The position numbers were made by a program, and so were the translations under genes. From positions 1 through 12,127 of the forward strand of contig CAZYYB010000097.1 in the NCBI GenBank assembly GCA_964651515.1: 12,127 bases of DNA, read 5' to 3'. The notes beneath the pieces are model-generated. The model was not told the DNA's origin. It saw only the letters and a list, made by a program, of their open reading frames with translations, and did not search any database. This document shows, piece by piece, positions 7,966 through 12,127 of this stretch; within the stretch, counting starts at the first letter, position 1, and every line of letters begins with the position of its first letter. Origin of the DNA: BOG-1184 sp964651515. GTDB lineage: Bacteria; Fibrobacterota; Chitinivibrionia; Chitinivibrionales; Chitinispirillaceae.

Positions 7966-10275
7966 TCAGGGCGTGATAATAATTCTGCCGCGGCTGCCGG
8001 TGCCGGCCGATTGAATAGTATAAAAATATATCCCCGGGACGATGCCCGGAGGCGGGGTCCAGGCGCACACGGAGCCGGACGTGCTCTGGTCCACCACCGG
8101 AGCGGCGGCGACGAATGTTCCGGACAGCGTGTAAATGCACACTTTGCTGGCAGGGGGCAGTTTTTCGAAGACAATAGCCTGGTGACGATGTTTGGAGAAG
8201 GGGTTTGGATACACGAAGGGGGTAGTGTTATTCGCGGGGACAATGCTGTACCCGATCGAAAATCGGGACACTCCCTTGTCCGTACCGACCCACAGGAAGC
8301 CGTTCGTCCGGTCGACGGCGAGGCTCTGGACGTTGTTGGAAACAAGCCCCTGGGTGGTGCCGATGGTAATGCGCGTTCCATTGGTGCGATCGTACCGGAT
8401 AAGCCCGCTGTCGTTAGTCCCCAGCCACAGGTAACGGGTATCCTGCATCACCATCGCCTGGACGCCCGTCAGCGTCGTGTCGATTAACGAATCGGAGCCT
8501 GAAGGGGAGGAATTGTTCAGCAGGAGGCACCTGAGCCCATTGTGCAACTGCCGTGTGGAGGCGGAGTAGGTAAAGAAGCTCGTCTGCGACGAGATAAAGG
8601 TCAATGAGTCGCTGGTTGCAGCGGAGGCGATAAAGGACATCTGTCCGCCGAAGGTGGTATCGTATATACAGGTAATGGTGCTTGTCAAAGGATTCCCGGA
8701 GTACGAAAGAACCGCAAATTTTCCCTTGGGGGCCCCCTCCTCCTCTGTCACCCCCCCCTCCCCGAGGACGATTTCGTTGGCCGCATCGACGCAGACCACA
8801 TTGTAATTATCGACGTATAGCGAATCGCTTTGCGGAAAAAGGTAGAGGTAGTGTGCAAGGTTCGGGGTCGTTCCGCCCTGGTTGGGTTCGCTGCGAGGAT
8901 CGTAACAGAGGAGAGCGCCGGAATAATTCTGCCACGAGGAAAACCACATGAATCCGGCAGAGTCAACGGCAATCGCATCGCACATGGCCCATCCGCACCA
9001 TGATTGCGTAAATTTACCGCCGGAGTTGGAATGCACGCCCACGCAATAGGGGAGCCATGAATTTGCACTCCGGTTATAGCGCAATACCGGTCCTCCCCGT
9101 GAACCGAACCACATTTGTCCGGACGGGTCTTCAACCGCCGCATTGAACCCGCCGGGCGCGGGTGCTCCTCCCCAGTTTTCCATGGAGGGATATTGCGCCG
9201 GGCTGTAAATCTGCCAGGCGTTATTCCTCAGGACGCTTATCCCTTCCCACCAGGGATTGTTCGCAAAGGCGGCATTTTTGCCGGCGCATGCCCAGTAAAG
9301 CCCCTCCTTATCGACATATACCTTCGTGACGTCGGAGTAGGTGGGGCCTTTGATCGGGGAGTTGATTGTGTCGCTGCCGTTCCAGAAATAGAAGTAGTTG
9401 CAGGTGGTTCCGATGAGACACCGGCGCCTGCCGTTGACCGTATCGGCCACCACGGCGGTGACCATGCTCGGCAGCGTCGTCGCAGCGGCTCCGTCGACCG
9501 CAAGCACGCCATGGGCGATGGTGAGCAGGGAATCCTCGTTCGGGGTGCAGCCGACCACGTGGCCGTTCAGCATTGCCGCGGGGTTCGGGAGCGCCTGATA
9601 CCCGCTGCTGCCGACGATAAACGACTGTACCGTGAATGAAATCGAGCTGTCGATGGTCCAGATCGAAGGGTCGAAAAAGTTGGAATCCTGCAGCCCGGCG
9701 CCGCCGATAGCGAGCTTCGCAAGCCCGCGAATACATCCCAGGAGCAGCGTATCCTGATAAATGGCCATGGAATACACCTGCGGGCCCGGCATCCCCGGAC
9801 CGAATCCGGCGGCATTCTGAATGGCGTTATGATTTTCCGTATCGAAAACACTGCACCCCTTGGTCGATCCGATGATCAGATAGCGACCGTGCGGAAGGAG
9901 GCGCGTAATTTGCCATCCGGCGGTGAAATAGGCGGGGTAGGTTTCCTGGGTACCCTGCGCCGATCGCTCGTAGAGGTAGCCCTCATTGGTGCCGATCCAG
10001 AGCGTATGGTTCGAATCGAGACCGAGGCAGGTCAGGTTTAAGTCGGGAAACTGCTGCGGGTTGGAATAAAGGGTGCCGCTGTTCGTCGAACAATTGTACT
10101 GGTAGAGACCTCCGCTCGTCGCAACCCAGATCACATTGCCGTCGATCGCGAAGTCATTGACCTGCAGCACCGAGGTGTAATTGACAAATTGATTGAACTG
10201 GGGAGCGGATGCGGCGAGAAGCGTACCGGCGAGGATGAGAATCTGGAATCCGATGTTGATTGTTTTTCTTTTCAC
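7966..10275 (-). CDS. Secreted Reg_prop-type beta-propeller protein with C-terminal sorting/FlgD-like Ig domain
   Basis: The 769-residue protein starts with a Sec signal peptide (about residues 1-24, 'ILILAGTLLAASA'). Repeats of the two-component-regulator-propeller type follow: 'DGNVIWVATSGGLYQYN' (45-61), 'NHTLWIGTNEGYLYER' (89-104), 'GQMWFGSRGGPVLRYNR', 'RYLWLGTNDSGLIRYDR' and 'GFLWVGTDKGVSRF', the last two near 614-678. The C-terminal 83 residues begin FVYPNPF and end RGRIIITP, as in type IX secretion sorting domains and FlgD-like Ig domains. It is therefore probably exported to the cell surface or medium. No kinase or DNA-binding part is present, so this is not a sensor kinase. The start is GTG 10275; no strong Shine-Dalgarno is seen, but the signal peptide fits this start. 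It is the first gene of the cluster. A G8 run lies in the middle of the gene (8751-8758). Confidence 0.82.
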   Translation of the reverse strand: MKRKTINIGFQILILAGTLLAASAPQFNQFVNYTSVLQVNDFAIDGNVIWVATSGGLYQYNCSTNSGTLYSNPQQFPDLNLTCLGLDSNHTLWIGTNEGYLYERSAQGTQETYPAYFTAGWQITRLLPHGRYLIIGSTKGCSVFDTENHNAIQNAAGFGPGMPGPQVYSMAIYQDTLLLGCIRGLAKLAIGGAGLQDSNFFDPSIWTIDSSISFTVQSFIVGSSGYQALPNPAAMLNGHVVGCTPNEDSLLTIAHGVLAVDGAAATTLPSMVTAVVADTVNGRRRCLIGTTCNYFYFWNGSDTINSPIKGPTYSDVTKVYVDKEGLYWACAGKNAAFANNPWWEGISVLRNNAWQIYSPAQYPSMENWGGAPAPGGFNAAVEDPSGQMWFGSRGGPVLRYNRSANSWLPYCVGVHSNSGGKFTQSWCGWAMCDAIAVDSAGFMWFSSWQNYSGALLCYDPRSEPNQGGTTPNLAHYLYLFPQSDSLYVDNYNVVCVDAANEIVLGEGGVTEEEGAPKGKFAVLSYSGNPLTSTITCIYDTTFGGQMSFIASAATSDSLTFISSQTSFFTYSASTRQLHNGLRCLLLNNSSPSGSDSLIDTTLTGVQAMVMQDTRYLWLGTNDSGLIRYDRTNGTRITIGTTQGLVSNNVQSLAVDRTNGFLWVGTDKGVSRFSIGYSIVPANNTTPFVYPNPFSKHRHQAIVFEKLPPASKVCIYTLSGTFVAAAPVVDQSTSGSVCAWTPPPGIVPGIYFYTIQSAGTGSRGRIIITP
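8751..8758 (-). repeat. Homopolymer G8 tract inside the propeller gene
   Basis: The coding strand reads GAG then eight G then TGACA, encoding E-G-G-V-T in a loop between propeller blades. The frame is intact at G8. A one-base change would truncate the protein, removing the last third and the C-terminal sorting domain. It is the second of only two eight-G runs noticed in the window. Confidence 0.8.
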
Positions 10276-10319
10276 CGTGGTTCTCGTGGGCCGGAGTACA
10301 AAAGATTTGACCGAAAATC

Positions 10320-10325
10320 AGTATA
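10320..10325 (-). promoter_or_regulatory. Possible -10 element of the five-gene cluster
   Basis: TATACT lies on the minus strand about 45 bases upstream of GTG 10275 and would put the transcript start near 10313. No convincing -35 hexamer is found 16-18 bases further upstream. The surrounding CCATATATACT recurs exactly before the gene at 11110. The 212-nt gap 10276-10487 otherwise contains no gene and no clear terminator. Confidence 0.35.
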
Positions 10326-10487
10326 TATGGAATAATTCGCTGCTCGGGAAAAAATATTGTCCTTCGTCTGCCGCAGGCATCGGGCGGCTATCGGCCGATT
10401 GAAGGAAACGGTGAACTACCCTGCGTACCGAGGTTGTTGAAAACAGAGGACATCGTCATCCCGCTCTCGCACGAATGAGATGCAAAG

Positions 10488-10560
10488 TGGAGCTGAGGGG
10501 GATTGAACCCCTGGCCTCGACATTGCGAACGTCGCGCTCTCCCAGCTGAGCTACAGCCCC
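10488..10560 (-). tRNA. tRNA-Ala (anticodon CGC)
   Basis: The 73-nt gene folds fully. It has acceptor GGGGCTG/CAGCTCC, D-stem GCTC/GAGC, anticodon stem CGACG/TGTCG around the loop TTCGCAA, variable loop AGGCC, T-stem AGGGG/CCCCT with loop TTCAATC, and discriminator A. The anticodon CGC reads GCG codons. The third acceptor pair is G3:U70, the identity element for alanyl-tRNA synthetase, which confirms alanine. CCA is not encoded; the next bases are CTT. It is co-oriented with the operon to its left. Confidence 0.96.
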
Positions 10561-10564
10561 ATGG

Positions 10565-10579
10565 GAAAAACAGTTTTTC
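10565..10579. repeat. A/T inverted repeat between promoter and tRNA-Ala
   Basis: GAAAAA and TTTTTC arms surround a three-base centre, directly after the predicted -10 and just before the tRNA 5' end. A similar element is present before tRNA-Asn at 76-91. It could be part of the start region or a site for leader processing. The symmetry is clear but the role is not. Confidence 0.35.
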
Positions 10580-10609
10580 AAAATACATTCGGCGAACCCT
10601 TGCCGCCAA
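10580..10609 (-). promoter_or_regulatory. Probable promoter of tRNA-Ala
   Basis: On the minus strand TTGGCG (10609-10604) and TATTTT (10585-10580) are 18 nt apart. The -10 lies 19 nt upstream of the tRNA, giving a leader of about 12 nt. AATGTATTTT around the -10 is identical to the tRNA-Asn promoter. Confidence 0.5.
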
Positions 10610-10757
10610 TTCTTGTCGGGACACCCGGCGGTCGTGCCCCGGCAAGAATCTCCGCCGCAGCCCCTCAAAAAAAACGGTCTTTGGAATCCGGGGAAGGATT
10701 AATTAATTTTACTACGGTTGCAATGCGCCTTGCAATACAGAGCGGGAGAGTCGGATC

Positions 10758-10985
10758 ATGGCATACATAGGAATCGGCTATTCGGGAAACAATGCGGTCT
10801 TCCTGCGCGATATTGTTTCCAACAACGGATCATGGCTCAAGGGAGATCGGCTGCCGCGGTTTTTCGGCGACGGTTTTGTCGTCCTGTATGATTCCAATAC
10901 CGCCCGTGAGTTTGTGAAAAAGTGCAAGGCTTCTGCGGAGAAAAATTCGATCACCATCTATCCCATGGAACGGCCGATTCCCTGA
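10758..10985 (+). CDS. Small hypothetical protein, 75 residues
   Basis: ATG 10758 is preceded by a usable Shine-Dalgarno (GGGAGAG, about nine bases upstream). The product begins MAYIGIGYSGNN and ends YPMERPIP. It has no signal peptide or membrane segment and is mildly basic. A run resembling a short alpha-helix, TAREFVKKCKASAEK, stands at about 48-62 between beta-like segments (GFVVLYD before it, NSITIYPM after it). I do not recognise a family. The RBS, the non-repetitive composition and the lack of a competing frame favour a real gene. It is divergent from the tRNA-Ala and 124 nt before the next plus-strand gene, with which it may be co-transcribed. Confidence 0.6.
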   Translation: MAYIGIGYSGNNAVFLRDIVSNNGSWLKGDRLPRFFGDGFVVLYDSNTAREFVKKCKASAEKNSITIYPMERPIP

Positions 10986-11036
10986 TAAAGGGTCGAGCGA
11001 ACGCCGCGGGGCATGACGGGAGCCGGACCGTAGCGC

Positions 11037-11068
11037 CGGCAGCCTGCGCGCCCCCCCGCCCGCTGCCG
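11037..11068. repeat. GC-rich inverted repeat downstream of the small gene
   Basis: CGGCAGC (11037-11043) and GCTGCCG (11062-11068) form a perfect seven-base stem around an 18-nt C-rich loop that contains a C7 run. It lies between the stop of the 75-residue gene and ATG 11110. No T-tract follows, so an intrinsic terminator is not well supported; an mRNA structure limiting read-through is possible. Confidence 0.3.
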
Positions 11069-11109
11069 ATGTCCCGAAAGCCGGAGAGGGACGGGCGGCC
11101 ATATATACT

Positions 11110-12127
11110 ATGCTCAATTTTACCGAAAATATCGAACCACTGAAAATTCTTCGGCTGCTCTCGCGAAGCATTCCGTCATACCTGAAATCCTGGCGTTCGA
11201 TCGATGAAAATAGCGGACTGTTCGGGAGTATCGATCCTGCCAGTTTCAACATGCGGTCGGTCGGCTCTTCGTCGCCGGTCATCGAGTACGTGATTCGGCC
11301 GCATATTAATGTCCTCTGCCTTCTGGGGAGTTTTATTTACCTGGACCAGGGTGAGCTCCTGAATGCAATCATTTCGCGCGAGGAACTGGTGGATCGGCTG
11401 CGTAAAGGAATACGGTGGGCATGCGAAACCCACCTTACCGGTACCCGTGACGTGGATACCTTTCTGGAGCGGAAACGCTGGGGCGAGAACTGGCGTTCGA
11501 GCCTGTGGGCTTCCCTGCTTGGCCTGTGCGGCGTGTTGTGCCGCACGATCCTCGACGAGGAGGCGGTCGCCGCCATCGGCCGCGTGGTTGCCTTCGAAGC
11601 GGATCGGTTCATCGGCGTCATGCCGCCCGGCGGCTGCGCGATCGATACCAAGGTCGAGGAGAATGCCATCGATACGATGGCGCTCGCCTGGGCGATCAAC
11701 CTCCTGCCCGATCACCCGCATGTAAAAAAGTGGGAGCGTGCCCTGCAACTATGGTCGGTCAACATTGCGTCGAGCATCCTCGATCGCGCCGACCACTCGC
11801 CGTTTCTCGGCAGCTCGCTCGCCCGCGCGGTGACGACCGAGAACCTGTATCCGGACATGACCGCCGAGAACCACGGGTTCTTCCATCCCGACCTCCTTAC
11901 CTACAGCGCCTGGATCGTCCTCGCCATTGGCGCCTATACCCTGCATAAGCGAACGCCGCCCCGATGCCTGTTCCGCAAGACCCACCAGCGGACCTTCGAT
12001 CTACTGCTGCGGTTCTGCCTGCCCATGGGGCTTATCTATGCGCCCGGCAGCCACGATCTGCCGATGTTCATACCCCGACCGTTCGCCTTTGCCTGGGGGC
12101 TCCTCAACAACAACCCCCGGGCCCTGA
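11110..12127 (+). CDS. Uncharacterised, probably alpha/alpha-toroid (heparinase/glycosidase-like) protein, 3' end beyond window
   Basis: From ATG 11110 the frame stays open for 339 codons to the window edge. The nearest upstream in-frame stop is at 11014, and no other ATG lies between. There is no signal peptide; the protein begins MLNFTENIEPLKILRLL. Distinctive motifs are RWGENWRSSLWASLLG (123-138), DTKVEENA (179-186) followed by an amphipathic helix and LLPDHP (198-203), and NLYPDMTAENHGFFHPD (245-261). Alternating helices with aromatic and acidic conserved stretches of this kind suggest a helical toroid, as in polysaccharide lyases and some glycosidases, but I cannot name the family. GAGAGGG is the nearest purine run and is too far for a good RBS. 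A TATACT directly before ATG would place a transcript start inside the gene, so the start deserves checking. Confidence 0.75.
   Translation, partial: MLNFTENIEPLKILRLLSRSIPSYLKSWRSIDENSGLFGSIDPASFNMRSVGSSSPVIEYVIRPHINVLCLLGSFIYLDQGELLNAIISREELVDRLRKGIRWACETHLTGTRDVDTFLERKRWGENWRSSLWASLLGLCGVLCRTILDEEAVAAIGRVVAFEADRFIGVMPPGGCAIDTKVEENAIDTMALAWAINLLPDHPHVKKWERALQLWSVNIASSILDRADHSPFLGSSLARAVTTENLYPDMTAENHGFFHPDLLTYSAWIVLAIGAYTLHKRTPPRCLFRKTHQRTFDLLLRFCLPMGLIYAPGSHDLPMFIPRPFAFAWGLLNNNPRAL

Noticed and set aside
6800..8014. 404-codon plus-strand open frame opposite the flippase
   Set aside because: It is antisense to a clear membrane protein, its composition is Arg/Gly/Asp/Gln-rich with no recognisable motif, and GC-rich codon bias creates such long shadows.
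7928..8140. Longer N-terminus for the flippase
   Set aside because: It would run into the 3' end of the propeller gene and adds an Arg-rich, non-membrane stretch unlike the family.
11176..11748. 190-codon minus-strand frame in the right-hand region
   Set aside because: It is antisense to the plus-strand gene at 11110, which has stronger motifs and codon pattern.
1..12127. CRISPR array, insertion sequence or transposase, riboswitch
   Set aside because: No regularly spaced repeats, no transposase-like frame with terminal inverted repeats, and no recognisable riboswitch core were found on either strand.

Overview
The window comes from a GC-rich Gram-negative bacterium. It suggests the FCB group, most likely the Fibrobacterota (Fibrobacter/Chitinispirillum side). 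Three features point there: a roughly 1,030-residue lipoprotein that starts with an SUMF1/FGE-like domain and looks like the Fibrobacter paralogous lipoprotein family TIGR02171; a secreted beta-propeller protein with a 'YPNPF' C-terminal Ig-like (type IX secretion/FlgD-like) domain; and a protein with serial PKD-like Ig domains ahead of an SGNH hydrolase domain. This placement comes from recognising families by eye, not from a search.

Layout. Positions 1-54 hold most of a minus-strand tRNA-Asn(GTT) with a promoter behind it. From 195 to 10275 five large genes lie head-to-tail on the minus strand. In transcription order (right to left) they are a Reg_prop-type propeller protein (7966-10275), a Wzx/MOP-type polysaccharide flippase (6419-7927), a FemAB/GNAT-like acyltransferase (5424-6419), an FGE-propeller-SGNH lipoprotein (2339-5427) and an Ig-SGNH protein (195-2294). 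Junctions are tight: a 38-nt gap, a TGATG overlap, an ATGA overlap, and a ribosome-binding site touching the preceding stop codon. They therefore look like one operon. A second minus-strand tRNA, tRNA-Ala(CGC), sits at 10488-10560. To its right the plus strand carries a 75-residue protein of unknown function (10758-10985) and the first 339 codons of an uncharacterised, probably alpha/alpha-toroid protein (11110 to the window end).

Reading as a system (inference). The five-gene operon looks like an envelope or extracellular-glycan module. A flippase moves a lipid-linked oligosaccharide or polymer, a FemAB-like enzyme transfers an acyl or aminoacyl group, and two exported proteins with SGNH esterase/acyltransferase domains could modify the glycan outside the inner membrane. 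A propeller protein is displayed at the surface. No glycosyltransferase or polymerase lies in the window, so the substrate is unknown.

The most striking details are two single-base reading-frame breaks in the two adjacent SGNH-domain genes. One is at an 8-G tract exactly between a well-placed RBS/ATG and the frame of the Ig-SGNH protein (2298-2305). The other is at a T-run inside the N-terminal repeat domain of the FGE lipoprotein (5195-5197). They may be assembly errors, phase variation (plausible for the G8 tract) or decay.
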